A DNA stretch of 49,331 nt from Chloroflexota bacterium (GCA_003228195.2 QGNO01000012.1:1-49331); one strand, 5' to 3'; shown: positions 1-8,337, counted from the first letter of the stretch. Notes: generated by a model not told the origin, from the sequence alone. Translations and numbers: made by a program.

Positions 1-281
1 CGGCAATGACTGTTTAGCAATCACAACATTATTCACCTGAACAATGCTTGTGCATGGAACCGGCTCGCATAAACTATGGGTTTGAAATGACCAGTCCTTC
101 TCTCGGGTCAGCTAAGCTGATTATAAACCGAATGTCTCAAATTGTGGGGGACAGTAACACTAGCCATTCTGATCGGAATCATTAACATCAACGCCGACTA
201 ACAATAATTAACGTAGCTTTACAAACTTAGCTACGAATCCCTCCATTATCTGATAGCATCTTACGTAGGCTTACGGGCGGA
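1..281. other. Non-coding segment, no gene seen
   Basis: All three forward frames are closed by stops early in this stretch and I see no convincing reading frame on either strand. The sequence is AT-rich. The right end runs into a tRNA-like 3' fragment that precedes the first gene. Confidence 0.5.
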
Positions 282-330
282 CCCCTACTTTACACGCAGG
301 AGATCAATGGTTCGAGCCCATTATTGCCCA
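282..330 (+). repeat. tRNA 3'-half fragment 1 (Val/TAC-like)
   Basis: The segment has an anticodon-arm-like part (CCTAC, a loop with TAC in the middle, GCAGG) and a perfect 5-bp T arm (AATGG, loop TTCGAGC, CCATT), then an acceptor 3' strand ATTGCCC. No D arm or 5' acceptor strand is present upstream, so it is not a whole tRNA gene. It is nearly identical in the T arm to the fragment at 843-892 and related to the one at 8338-8387. It lies directly upstream of the DinB-like gene. Confidence 0.65.
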
Positions 331-357
331 GCACCTTTAGATAGAGGAGTGATATGT

Positions 358-816
358 ATGGCAAAACAGGATGCTATAGAAACAATCGAACACGAATGGA
401 ATGCCTTCGCAAGTTCAGCTGGGAATTTCCCTGAAGAAAGTCGTGTTCTGCCGGGTGCAGTAGGATACTGGAACGTCCATGAAGCTCTTCTTCACGTTGC
501 AGCTTGGGACAACGAAGTAATACTACTTGTTAAAAAATTCGAGGCAACCGGAGAAAAGCCCGAATGGTTTGGCCTGTCAGGAGATGTGCTTGATGATCTT
601 AACGAACGTCAGGTTGCTGAAAGGCGGAATTTGGACCCGTCTTTAATTTGGGCTCATTTCAGGGATACGCATCAAGTCCTTGTGAAATTTCTTGAGACCT
701 GTGATGAACATGTGTTCGTTGAGGGGACCTTTACTGGAGATTCCATCAGTGCAGAAACATGGAAACATTACCGAGGTCATGGTCAGGATTTCACCCGTTT
801 CAAAGAGTCACTGTAG
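358..816 (+). CDS. DinB/ClbS-like four-helix protein
   Basis: The product (152 aa) looks like a member of the DinB/ClbS (DfsB) group of four-helix-bundle proteins. The cues are the segment GYWNVHEALLHVAAWDNEV with a helix-borne His near residue 40, and a second histidine-containing stretch near the C terminus (KHYRGHGQDF). These proteins bind a metal through histidines and include thiol-dependent transferases and colibactin-type cyclopropane hydrolases; the substrate here cannot be told. I chose the ATG at 358 because GAGGAG lies just before it; a longer frame opens at 307 but that start is inside the tRNA fragment. The gene sits between two tRNA 3' fragments, like a one-gene cassette. Confidence 0.65.
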   Translation: MAKQDAIETIEHEWNAFASSAGNFPEESRVLPGAVGYWNVHEALLHVAAWDNEVILLVKKFEATGEKPEWFGLSGDVLDDLNERQVAERRNLDPSLIWAHFRDTHQVLVKFLETCDEHVFVEGTFTGDSISAETWKHYRGHGQDFTRFKESL

Positions 817-842
817 GCCCACACCACTCAGTGTGTAAAACA

Positions 843-892
843 CAGGCTTTGCAAGTAGGAGGTCAATGGTTCGAGCCCATTACCGCCCACCA
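843..892 (+). repeat. tRNA 3'-half fragment 2 (TGC anticodon loop, CCA end)
   Basis: An anticodon-like loop TTTGCAA is followed by AGGAGGTC, a perfect T arm (AATGG, TTCGAGC, CCATT), acceptor strand ACCGCCC, a discriminator A and an encoded CCA. The anticodon stem is mostly unpaired and no 5' half exists, so this is a tRNA remnant and not a working gene. The sequence beyond CCA (CTCTTTTAGACA) resembles that after the other two fragments, so the repeat is longer than the tRNA part. Confidence 0.7.
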
Positions 893-944
893 CTCTTTTA
901 GACACGAATAACCAGATTCACTATATTACAAATAGGAGAAGAAA

Positions 945-1838
945 ATGACACAGGGCAACGGATCAGACCAAGCTACTATGCAGTACACCCTCAAGTACAA
1001 TCCACCCATGGATCTTGCTGTAGCGAAAACTAACCTGAGGGAAATAAAACAAGTTCTGGAACAACTGGGTATAGTGTTCCTTCTCGGTTCTGGAACGTGT
1101 CTTGGTGCGACTAGAGACAAGGCTTTAATGCCATGGGACGATGACATAGATTTGCTATCTGTACTCGGCGTCAATGGCCTGACTGAGGCAAAAGTCGATA
1201 CCGTTGCAGATGCCCTCAGAGAAAAAGGATATTTCATCTACGAGTTTGCAATGCCAAACTCTAAAGCTTTCGCAACTGTGAAAAACTATGTGAGGATAAG
1301 CTTGGAATGCGTTCGTATTGCCGATGACTTCATATATCTGTTTCCTGGAGGATTTAAGATTCCTGCCAGTATGTTCACACAACCTAAAGAAATTGAATTC
1401 CTAGGCGAGCAGTTCCTTGTGCCCAATCCACCCGAAGACTACTTGCGGCTGAAATACGGTGAGGAGTGGATGGTACCAAAAAAGGCAGGGGAATATGAGA
1501 TCGACGTGGTGGGAAAGATCCCTGATACGGGATTTGTTGGCCAACCATTGCGAATCAGAGTAATAGACCGTGAAGGTGATCCGATTCCCGAAGCTGAAGT
1601 AGTGCTAGTGGGAAGTGGTCGCTCCAGAACTGACCAAGGCGGATATGCCCAGTTACTTCTACCAGGCCCTGACTATTGCTCACTGATCATCAGATACCCT
1701 GGGCACGAACAAGTTCTCTACATGGAAGAAATCGAGCCTGGTCATACTTATGTCTATCGGGCTGACGCCGCGTCTAAAGCAGCTAGCAGTGTCTCAGGTG
1801 AAATAGGGACACTAGGTAACCTGTTGTTGCTTGAATGA
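945..1838 (+). CDS. LicD-like phosphotransferase with C-terminal beta domain (copy 1)
   Basis: The N-terminal 170 residues carry the LicD nucleotidyltransferase-fold signature: GTCLGATRDKALMPWDDDIDL around residues 50-70 and YLRLKYGEEW near 165. LicD proteins transfer phosphocholine or similar groups from a CDP-linked donor to surface glycans. Residues about 195-275 form a separate beta-rich domain like the carboxypeptidase regulatory or Ig-like fold (PLRIRVIDREGDPIPEAEV, TDQGGYAQL). A paralogue with the same architecture lies at 22184-23173. In that copy the third acidic motif reads RVDVLF, but here the aligned residues read RISLEC, so this copy may lack a catalytic Asp. An AGGAGAAG ribosome site precedes the ATG. 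Confidence 0.75.
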   Translation: MTQGNGSDQATMQYTLKYNPPMDLAVAKTNLREIKQVLEQLGIVFLLGSGTCLGATRDKALMPWDDDIDLLSVLGVNGLTEAKVDTVADALREKGYFIYEFAMPNSKAFATVKNYVRISLECVRIADDFIYLFPGGFKIPASMFTQPKEIEFLGEQFLVPNPPEDYLRLKYGEEWMVPKKAGEYEIDVVGKIPDTGFVGQPLRIRVIDREGDPIPEAEVVLVGSGRSRTDQGGYAQLLLPGPDYCSLIIRYPGHEQVLYMEEIEPGHTYVYRADAASKAASSVSGEIGTLGNLLLLE

Positions 1839-1902
1839 GCACTTCCGCAAATTTGCCGATAGCCCACGCCTTCCACAGCCACCCCTGCTCTACGCCATAC
1901 CT

Positions 1903-1925
1903 CTCACGGGTTATAATGCTCGAAA
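1903..1925 (+). promoter_or_regulatory. TATAATGC repeat, copy 1
   Basis: The sequence CTCACGGGTTATAATGCTCGAAAG matches the dispersed motif found at least nine times in the window. The TATAAT lies at 1912-1917, 48 bases upstream of a small ORF with a good ribosome site. No -35 hexamer at normal spacing is evident. Confidence 0.5.
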
Positions 1926-1959
1926 GAAATTCATTGAGGGTGAGTAGCGGAGGCTAGGA

Positions 1960-2043
1960 ATGGTAAGTTTTCCTAAGGCCATAAAACGAAGGTTCCAACA
2001 GTATTTTAATTTTCGGAGTAAGTCTACACAGGCTGAGGACTAG
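1960..2043 (+). CDS. Possible 27-aa basic peptide
   Basis: An ATG at 1960 is preceded by GGAGG at a spacing of about seven bases and lies downstream of the TATAAT box at 1912. It would encode 27 residues rich in Lys and Arg (starts MVSFPKAIKRRF). I recognise no family. Support is limited to the promoter-like box and ribosome site. Confidence 0.3.
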   Translation: MVSFPKAIKRRFQQYFNFRSKSTQAED

Positions 2044-2056
2044 TTGGTGGCAACTA

Positions 2057-2176
2057 ATGTGGATTGGTAGCCTTTTGATTGTCCCAGTATTAGTTCTAAT
2101 TGTCTGGGGGATCAAGCGAAGCGATGAAGGAACAAACAAATACAGCCCAAATCCTCGCCAAGCTACCTCACAATAG
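2057..2176 (+). CDS. Possible 39-aa single-pass membrane peptide
   Basis: The ATG at 2057 opens a 39-residue frame with one clear membrane segment (SLLIVPVLVLIVWGI, residues 5-19) followed by a basic, polar tail. This arrangement places the tail in the cytoplasm by the positive-inside rule. A 7-bp hairpin (2181-2203) follows the stop. The ribosome site is weak (GGTGG). I do not recognise the family; the hydrophobic pattern is the main support. Confidence 0.4.
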   Translation: MWIGSLLIVPVLVLIVWGIKRSDEGTNKYSPNPRQATSQ

Positions 2177-2180
2177 CCTT

Positions 2181-2203
2181 ATTACCCCGTAATGGAGGGT
2201 AAT
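2181..2203 (+). terminator. Hairpin after small ORFs
   Basis: ATTACCC and GGGTAAT form a 7-bp stem with a 9-base loop. There is no U run after it, so it may only be a weak terminator or RNA-stabilising hairpin. Confidence 0.3.
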
Positions 2204-2279
2204 ATTACTGTAATACTCAGGGGTCCAATCCTTCGATGTTCTCGTTGACGCGCCGACGAGGTGAAACTAGAATCTCCTT

Positions 2280-4097
2280 ATGCGTGTCATCCTCCGAATA
2301 TTCAGAATGCTCCTCAAGACGTACAAAAAACGTCTCATATGGGGCTATATATCAGTATTCGGAGCGGCTCTCTCCGCGTTGGCGATTCCAAAGGTCCTAG
2401 GAACCAGTGTAAATCGTGTGCTAGAGTCCGGTGAACAAGACGTCACCCAGCTATACCCGTTGGCCATTGTTCTCCTTCTGGCTGGCACCGCCCGAGGTCT
2501 CTTTGCCTTTTGGCAGACGTTCCTGGCAGAAAGCACCTCTCAGATGGTCGCATACGACCTACGTAATTCCTATTTCGCCCGGCTTCAGCACCTTAGCTTC
2601 GGCTTTCACGATAACCAGATGACCGGTGCCCTCATGTCTCGCGCCACTGCGGACGTTGAGGGAGTGCGCATGTTCGTCAACATGGGTGCGATCCGCTTCG
2701 GGTTTGTCGTCGTCATGGTTCTGGGCATAGCGGTAGCCATGTTGCTTACAGATGTCAAGCTGGCTTTGGTGAGCCTTGCCTTCGTGCCTATTCTGGGATG
2801 GCGTGCGATGACTGTTAGCCGCAAATTGCGTCTGGCCTGGATGCATGTACAGGAGCTCATCGCAGACCTCGTCACAGTGCTTCAAGAGAATCTCAGCGGG
2901 ATTCGTGTCGTAAAGGCCTTCGCCGCCGAGGAGTACGAGAAGGAGAAGTTTGAGGCTGAGTCCGGCGGGCTCGCCGAAGAGACCTATCGGGCTGAGCGGC
3001 TCTGGGCCATGAATTTTGCCATCATGAACTTCTCATTCATCGCTATGATCACTTTGATTCTATGGATAGGAGGACTGGAAGTTAATGCCGGAAAGTCCGT
3101 AATCGATGGGCAGGTAGTCTATAGCGGCCTTACTCCGGGAGACCTCACAGCGTTCATCTTCTATATGGGCCTCCTGGCCTTGCCTGTTCGTATGACGGGG
3201 TTCTTGGTAAACGCCTTTTCTCGGGCAGCCTCCTCTGGCGAGCGCATCTTTGAGATACTGGATGCTGAATCACCTGTAAATGAACGACCTGGGGCTCGGA
3301 GCCTTGGCCGTGTAGCGGGGCATGTTGCCTTTGAGAACGTCTCCTTCAGCTACGACGGAGGGAGACCAGTTCTTAAGAACATCAGCGTAGCAATCCAGCC
3401 TGGGCAGATTGTGGCTTTGCTGGGACGCCCTGGCAGCGGTAAGACCACATTTGTTCACCTCCTCTCTAGGTACTATGACGTCACCAGCGGGCGGGTTACC
3501 ATCGACGGGACTGACGTAAGGGATATGCTGCTCACCTCGCTACGCGATAACATAGGGCTCGTGCAGCAGGACGTGTTCATACACACAGCGACTGTAAGGA
3601 ACAACATCGCTTACGGCGCCGTGGACGCCTCTCTCCAGAAGGTTGTGGAGATGGCAAAGATCGCCCAGATTCATGAGTTCATTGCTACCCTGCCGGATGG
3701 ATACGACAGCCTAGTTGGAGAGCGGGGAGTTGGCCTCTCAGGAGGTCAGAAGCAACGCCTGTCAATCGCTCGCACGCTTATGCGCGATCCCCCTATCCTC
3801 GTCTTGGATGACTCCACTTCAAGTGTAGACGCGCACACTGAGCGTCTGATTCAGGATGCCATGGAGGTCGTGATCAAGAGACGAACCACATTCATAATAA
3901 CCCACCGGCTTAGCGCTCTCCGAGGAGCGGACACTATTCTCGTTTTCAAGGACGGGGAGATTGTGGAGCGAGGTACCCACGAGGAACTGCTGGGCCAGGG
4001 GGGTGAGTATCGGGAGATCTATGAGCTTCAGCTCCTTCCTGGGGTAGGGGCAGGCCACAAAGGAACTGCTACCGGAAGCGATCGGAGGTTGGAATAA
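2280..4097 (+). CDS. ABC exporter half-transporter, degenerate-site subunit
   Basis: A 605-aa type IV ABC half-transporter (MsbA/BmrC-like): an N-terminal six-helix membrane domain to about residue 310, then an ATPase domain. Walker A is GRPGSGKTT (about 381), the signature is canonical LSGGQ (about 485) and Walker B is LVLDDST (about 507). The usual catalytic Glu after Walker B is Asp here. The stop overlaps the next gene's ATG by one base (TAATG), so the two subunits are very likely made together and pair as a heterodimer. Families of this type export drugs, lipids or peptides; the substrate cannot be read from sequence. The ribosome site is weak. Confidence 0.88.
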   Translation: MRVILRIFRMLLKTYKKRLIWGYISVFGAALSALAIPKVLGTSVNRVLESGEQDVTQLYPLAIVLLLAGTARGLFAFWQTFLAESTSQMVAYDLRNSYFARLQHLSFGFHDNQMTGALMSRATADVEGVRMFVNMGAIRFGFVVVMVLGIAVAMLLTDVKLALVSLAFVPILGWRAMTVSRKLRLAWMHVQELIADLVTVLQENLSGIRVVKAFAAEEYEKEKFEAESGGLAEETYRAERLWAMNFAIMNFSFIAMITLILWIGGLEVNAGKSVIDGQVVYSGLTPGDLTAFIFYMGLLALPVRMTGFLVNAFSRAASSGERIFEILDAESPVNERPGARSLGRVAGHVAFENVSFSYDGGRPVLKNISVAIQPGQIVALLGRPGSGKTTFVHLLSRYYDVTSGRVTIDGTDVRDMLLTSLRDNIGLVQQDVFIHTATVRNNIAYGAVDASLQKVVEMAKIAQIHEFIATLPDGYDSLVGERGVGLSGGQKQRLSIARTLMRDPPILVLDDSTSSVDAHTERLIQDAMEVVIKRRTTFIITHRLSALRGADTILVFKDGEIVERGTHEELLGQGGEYREIYELQLLPGVGAGHKGTATGSDRRLE

Positions 4098-5998
4098 TGG
4101 CAGTCACTCCGACTGGCTACGGGCACTTGGGAGGCGCTGGTCTCGACGAGCAGATCTTGGGGAAGCTGTATGACCATTCCGTGATCATACGACTGTTGGG
4201 TTACGTTCTCAAGTACAAGATGCGAGCGGGGTTGGCCATGATTGGCATGACTGGCTACATTCTCACTATGGTAGCGCAGCCTCTAATCATCGCCTGGGGC
4301 ATCAATGGATTCATCGTACCTGCCGAAAGTGAGGTGTCCCGTTGGGGTAGCCTTCAGATTGTAGCGCTAATCTTCCTTGCCAACGCCATGGGCAGCATGG
4401 GATTCAACTTTCTCCAGTATTCTTCTCTGGCCCGGATTAGCGTAAACGCCCTCCGCGACTTGCGCAACGACATGTTCTCCCACCTACAGCGTCAATCCAC
4501 CTCGTTCTACGATAGAAACGAGGTGGGGCGCATCATGTCCCGGGTCCAGAACGACGTACTCCAGCTTCAGGATTTCCTGGACTTTGGCCTCATCACTGTT
4601 GGGGACAGTGTGATGCTGTTTTTCATTGCAGGAGCCATGTTCTGGCTAAATCCCCAGCTTGCCCTAGTGACTCTATCAGTAACCCCTATCTTGCTTGCAA
4701 TCATGCTCACGTGGCAGCGCTACGCCAAGGCGACCTTCATCAGAGTTCGCACTGCCATATCAGCCGTGAATGGAAGTCTCCAAGAGAACATCTCCGGTGT
4801 ACGAGTGGCCCAGAGCATGAACCGCCAGTCACTCAACCTGCACTACTTTGATCGTCTCAATCGGGACCACCTAGATGCCACAGTAAAGGCTTCTAAGCTC
4901 TCGGCCATGCTGATGCCGGTAGTGGAAATTTTGACCGTGGTCTCTATGGGGCTGGTTGTTGTGGTCGGCGGGATAATGGTCTTCGATGGTAAGTTGGAGG
5001 TGGGCTTCCTCATTGCCTTCCTCATCTATGTCCAGCGCTTCTTCGAGCCTATTCGGCAACTCACCATGGAGTACACTCAGTTCCAGCGAGCAATGGCCTC
5101 AGGGGCCCGAATCTTCGAACTCTTGGACGTAGAGCCGGAGATGATGGACAAGCCGAATCCTGAAGAGATGCCCCCCATCCACGGCAAAATCCGGTTCGAC
5201 AAGGTCTCCTTCAGCTACAAATCTGGAATTGAGGTGCTCCACGACATCAATCTCCAGATCGCTGCAGGGGAGTCGGTTGCACTTGTGGGTCTGACAGGGG
5301 CAGGTAAGAGCACTCTGGTCTCGCTAGTCGCGCGGTTCTATGACATCGAGAACGGGCGTATATCTATTGATGGGCGCGACATACGGGACGTTACCCGAGA
5401 ATCTTTGGCGCGGCAAATGAGCATGGTGCTTCAGGAGCCGTTCTTGTACTCCACCACGGTGAGGGAGAACATCCGCTACTCTCACCGAGACGTCACCAAC
5501 GAGCAGATTATCACTGCTGCGAAGGCAGTGGGAGCCCATGACTTCATCATGGCCCTGGATAACGGATACGACACGGTACTAGCCCAGCGGGGCGTTAACC
5601 TGAGTATGGGCCAACGCCAGCTCGTTAGCTTCGCACGCGCGATAGTAGCCAACCCTCGAATACTGATCCTGGATGAGGCTACTGCGAATATAGACTCTCA
5701 TACTGAGCGCGTCATACAGGAGGCTCTGATCACCATCCTTCAGGGTAGAACCTCCATCGTCATTGCTCACCGCCTCTCCACCATAACCAGCGCCGACAAG
5801 ATAGTGGTGCTGGAGCTGGGGCGAATCAAGGAGATGGGGACTCACCAGGAACTGCTAGAGCTGGAGGGGCTCTATGCCAAGCTCTATAATATGAACTTCG
5901 CACAGATGATAGAGGAGGACCAGGCGGATTCCTCAGAAGTGGGGAAAGGGGCGGAACCCTTGGACAACATCGATCTAGGCCGGTCCAGAAACTTCTAG
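4097..5998 (+). CDS. ABC exporter half-transporter, catalytic-site subunit
   Basis: A 633-aa partner of the preceding subunit with the same membrane-plus-ATPase plan. Walker A is GLTGAGKST (about 397) and Walker B is LILDEAT (about 523) with the catalytic Glu present, but the signature is LSMGQ in place of LSGGQ (about 501). Combined with the first subunit (good signature, Asp for Glu), this predicts one working ATP site (this subunit's Walker motifs with the partner's LSGGQ) and one degenerate site, as in TM287/288 and BmrCD heterodimers. The C-terminal tail beyond the ATPase is acidic and variable. A hairpin starts at the last base of the stop codon. Confidence 0.88.
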   Translation: MAVTPTGYGHLGGAGLDEQILGKLYDHSVIIRLLGYVLKYKMRAGLAMIGMTGYILTMVAQPLIIAWGINGFIVPAESEVSRWGSLQIVALIFLANAMGSMGFNFLQYSSLARISVNALRDLRNDMFSHLQRQSTSFYDRNEVGRIMSRVQNDVLQLQDFLDFGLITVGDSVMLFFIAGAMFWLNPQLALVTLSVTPILLAIMLTWQRYAKATFIRVRTAISAVNGSLQENISGVRVAQSMNRQSLNLHYFDRLNRDHLDATVKASKLSAMLMPVVEILTVVSMGLVVVVGGIMVFDGKLEVGFLIAFLIYVQRFFEPIRQLTMEYTQFQRAMASGARIFELLDVEPEMMDKPNPEEMPPIHGKIRFDKVSFSYKSGIEVLHDINLQIAAGESVALVGLTGAGKSTLVSLVARFYDIENGRISIDGRDIRDVTRESLARQMSMVLQEPFLYSTTVRENIRYSHRDVTNEQIITAAKAVGAHDFIMALDNGYDTVLAQRGVNLSMGQRQLVSFARAIVANPRILILDEATANIDSHTERVIQEALITILQGRTSIVIAHRLSTITSADKIVVLELGRIKEMGTHQELLELEGLYAKLYNMNFAQMIEEDQADSSEVGKGAEPLDNIDLGRSRNF

Positions 5999-6026
5999 GC
6001 CATACTCCGTAGCCGTGAGTATGGCC
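5998..6026. terminator. Hairpin between convergent units
   Basis: GGCCATACTC and GAGTATGGCC form a perfect 10-bp stem around a 9-base loop. It lies between the ABC exporter and the minus-strand three-gene set, where a bidirectional terminator would be expected. No long U run follows on the plus side. Confidence 0.55.
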
Positions 6027-6119
6027 CAGATTCTTCCGAAATAGATCAGTTGGCTATATCTTTAAGCGTTTACTGCAATATTTACGGCAACGCCCGCTGA
6101 CATCGATTTACACTGGGAA

Positions 6120-6758
6120 TCAGATCAATATCCTATCTATCACCTGACGTACGTCGTAAAAGTTTTTGAACTCAAAGTAATTTAATCTCTCAGATCTAAA
6201 ATAGTCCTCTAGTGAGCTCGTAGCTATTACATAGTCTGCTTCCAGGGCAGCTGAGATATCAGATTTACCATCTCCAATGTAGATCACCTCATGGCCCTGG
6301 GATTTGAAATATCGTAGCCAAGATAACTTGAAAGCGTCCTGACAATCTATCCCGTAGGGATCTAAATAGGAAATCGAAATCCCATTCTCTGTAATTTTGC
6401 CATGAGCTGAGTGCAACTGAGCCGTGGACAAAAACAAACTACGTAGCGCCGGCTCTATGTATAAGTCCACACCATTGCTAACGACACTGAAGTTAAGGCC
6501 AGTACTTGTACAATGCTCTAAGAATTCAGGAAACCCAGGGCGTAACTCGGCAGTTTCAAATACATGATCCTCTATAGTTTGTTTAGTTACATTAAGCAAG
6601 GCAAACTCGCGCCTATTCGTCTCTTCAACTGTGATTTCTCCTGTTGAGTAAAGATTCTCTATGGCACGCCATTTTGCAGATGCAAAGGCATTCAACAATG
6701 ATTTACCGACATTTCCAGTTACTATCGTGTCATCGAAATCACATTGCACAGTAATCAT
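6120..6758 (-). CDS. HAD-family phosphatase (MtnX/SerB-like)
   Basis: A 212-aa HAD-superfamily hydrolase. Motif I is DFDDT near the N terminus (residues 6-10), motif II is SNG near residue 95 and motif IV is GDGKSD near residue 160. The overall length and start resemble MtnX-like and phosphoserine-phosphatase-like enzymes, which cleave phosphate esters through an aspartyl-phosphate. It is the last gene of a minus-strand set after a cytidylyltransferase and a CDP-alcohol phosphotransferase. In di-inositol-phosphate synthesis a phosphatase removes the last phosphate from the phosphorylated product, and this enzyme could do that job. That assignment rests on context only. Confidence 0.75.
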   Translation of the reverse strand: MITVQCDFDDTIVTGNVGKSLLNAFASAKWRAIENLYSTGEITVEETNRREFALLNVTKQTIEDHVFETAELRPGFPEFLEHCTSTGLNFSVVSNGVDLYIEPALRSLFLSTAQLHSAHGKITENGISISYLDPYGIDCQDAFKLSWLRYFKSQGHEVIYIGDGKSDISAALEADYVIATSSLEDYFRSERLNYFEFKNFYDVRQVIDRILI

Positions 6759-6767
6759 TGGATTTGA

Positions 6768-7394
6768 TTATTCCAGACCTTTCCTAGCTCCAAAAACACG
6801 CCAAACCACTACTAGATTGGTAATTGCTCCAAGAAAAACGAGCGTCACAGTTCCATGCCCAACAATTGACCCAATCATCACTATAAGAAGTCTAGCGTCC
6901 CTTGACGCTAGGGAGCCCATGAGGCCAGGGAACGGCTTCCCAAAACTGACCTCGGCTCTCGCTCTCGAATAGCTGATCATGAAAGAGCCTACTGTCGCAG
7001 CCAAGCCGGCTGTTATAACGACCACATTTTCAAATCTAGGTTCGAACTGTAGAGCCCAAAATGTAAGCCCCCCTAGTATCGCGAAGTCGGAATATCGATC
7101 TAAGATTGCGTCAAAAAATCCCCCGAATGAACTCTTCATGTTCTTGATATGAGCCAAGTCCCCATCGACACCATCCAGAACCGAAGAGGTTTGAGCTACT
7201 ATACCAGCCCAAACATTATGCCCTGTCAAAAAAAGTAAAAAGGATCCAATAGCAACGATGAAACTCAAGAAGGATATCTGATTGGGCGTTATTGGTGTTC
7301 TGGCCAATAGCTTAGCCAGCGGGCGAGAAAATCTTCGGTTGAGATGGGCTGAAACTAACCCTTCTGTTGTCGGGTTATTCACCAGAATGATCAA
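6768..7394 (-). CDS. CDP-alcohol phosphotransferase (DIPP-synthase-like)
   Basis: A 208-aa membrane protein with the CDP-alcohol phosphotransferase motif: DGVDGDLAH, then FGGFFDAILDRYSD. The four Asp residues are present, but the usual Arg of the AR pair is His. The LDRYSD ending is the form I associate with the di-myo-inositol-phosphate-phosphate synthase group more than with ordinary phosphatidyltransferases. Several hydrophobic helices surround the motif. It overlaps the upstream nucleotidyltransferase by 20 bases, so the two are translationally coupled, as expected for genes that are often fused in the IPCT-DIPPS family. The exact alcohol acceptor is unknown. Confidence 0.78.
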   Translation of the reverse strand: MIILVNNPTTEGLVSAHLNRRFSRPLAKLLARTPITPNQISFLSFIVAIGSFLLFLTGHNVWAGIVAQTSSVLDGVDGDLAHIKNMKSSFGGFFDAILDRYSDFAILGGLTFWALQFEPRFENVVVITAGLAATVGSFMISYSRARAEVSFGKPFPGLMGSLASRDARLLIVMIGSIVGHGTVTLVFLGAITNLVVVWRVFGARKGLE

Positions 7395-8106
7395 ACCGTG
7401 TCTGTAAATGCTGCAAGTCTTCCAACGTATCTACGTCATACCAATAACAGTCTGATATGTCACAGCTTTTGAGAGTTCCGCCCTGACTTATCATATGAGC
7501 GAAAACATCGCCGAGTTCGTATCGTTCAGATTTATCTAGGCCAACCCATTGGTCCACAATCTCAAAGATTCCAGAGCTTAGCCTAAAAACCCCAGAGTCA
7601 GTGCCATTCCATTCTTCGATGTGTTTCCCAATCGAAGAAATTTGTTCTTCCGCTTCTACCATTACTCGCGTAACATCCTGGGCATAACGCAAAGAGGGGT
7701 TGAAATCAACACCTAACACACTGGAGTGGTAATTGGGATGAGATTCCATCACGCTTGCTATAAGTTGAGATGAGATCATATGGTCTCCCATGGAAAGGAT
7801 AAAATCCTCATCATTTGTGAAAGCTTGGGCCTGTCGAAGAGAAAGAGCATTCCCAAATTCATAGTCCGGATTAAACGCATATTGGACATTGAGCCCATAC
7901 CGAGAACCATGGCCTACCCAATCTCTAATTCGATCGGCCATGAATCCTACAACCAACACTACCTCAACAATTCCTGCCATCTGGAATGATTGTAGAGTAT
8001 AGTCAATAATTGGGCGGTCATTGACCCTTAAGAGTAGCTTATGTTCTTCCCTTGTGTACGAGCCAAATCTTGACCCAAGGCCTGCAGACAAAATCACACC
8101 TTTCAC
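7375..8106 (-). CDS. Sugar/polyol-phosphate nucleotidyltransferase (IPCT-like)
   Basis: A 243-aa NTP transferase. The N terminus has the pyrophosphorylase loop as ILSAGLGSRFG followed by HKLLL, and a later GDHM segment near residue 105 supplies the metal-binding Asp. Sequences of this kind load a phosphorylated alcohol such as inositol-1-phosphate onto CTP. The overlapping downstream CDP-alcohol phosphotransferase supports a CDP product. The start is GTG, with GGAGGTGA six bases upstream. An alternative reading is a general sugar-1-phosphate nucleotidyltransferase; I prefer the IPCT-like call because of the operon. Confidence 0.75.
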   Translation of the reverse strand: MKGVILSAGLGSRFGSYTREEHKLLLRVNDRPIIDYTLQSFQMAGIVEVVLVVGFMADRIRDWVGHGSRYGLNVQYAFNPDYEFGNALSLRQAQAFTNDEDFILSMGDHMISSQLIASVMESHPNYHSSVLGVDFNPSLRYAQDVTRVMVEAEEQISSIGKHIEEWNGTDSGVFRLSSGIFEIVDQWVGLDKSERYELGDVFAHMISQGGTLKSCDISDCYWYDVDTLEDLQHLQTRFDHSGE

Positions 8107-8306
8107 TTCCAGTCACCTCCAACAATCTCTTCATCGTACAGCGACTATCGATTCTTGCCAACCATAGGTTGATTTCCAGGGCAACTATTAAAATCCGATG
8201 GCCACCCAGAATACTGGTGGACTGAACAGGTGAAATCTAACACCTAACACTTCCTCACAACTCACAAAATCATGTCCCAAAACATTTTTAACCATTACTT
8301 GTAACC
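8107..8306. other. Intergenic, nothing recognised
   Basis: Apart from the ribosome site of the minus-strand nucleotidyltransferase at the left edge, I see no gene or clear signal here. Confidence 0.4.
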
Positions 8307-8334
8307 CCCCTGACGGTTTATAATGCGCGAAAGG
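8307..8334 (+). promoter_or_regulatory. TATAATGC repeat, copy 2 (fused to tRNA fragment)
   Basis: CCCTGACGGTTTATAATGCGCGAAAGG is a full copy of the dispersed motif; TATAAT is at 8319-8324. It runs within about 15 bases into a tRNA 3' half, as if a tRNA promoter had been joined to the back half of the gene by deletion of the front half. Confidence 0.55.
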
Positions 8335-8337
8335 TTC

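Noticed and set aside
843-892. A complete tRNA gene at the TTCGAGCCC element
   Set aside because: There is a good T arm and CCA end but no D arm or 5' acceptor strand, and the anticodon stem does not pair.
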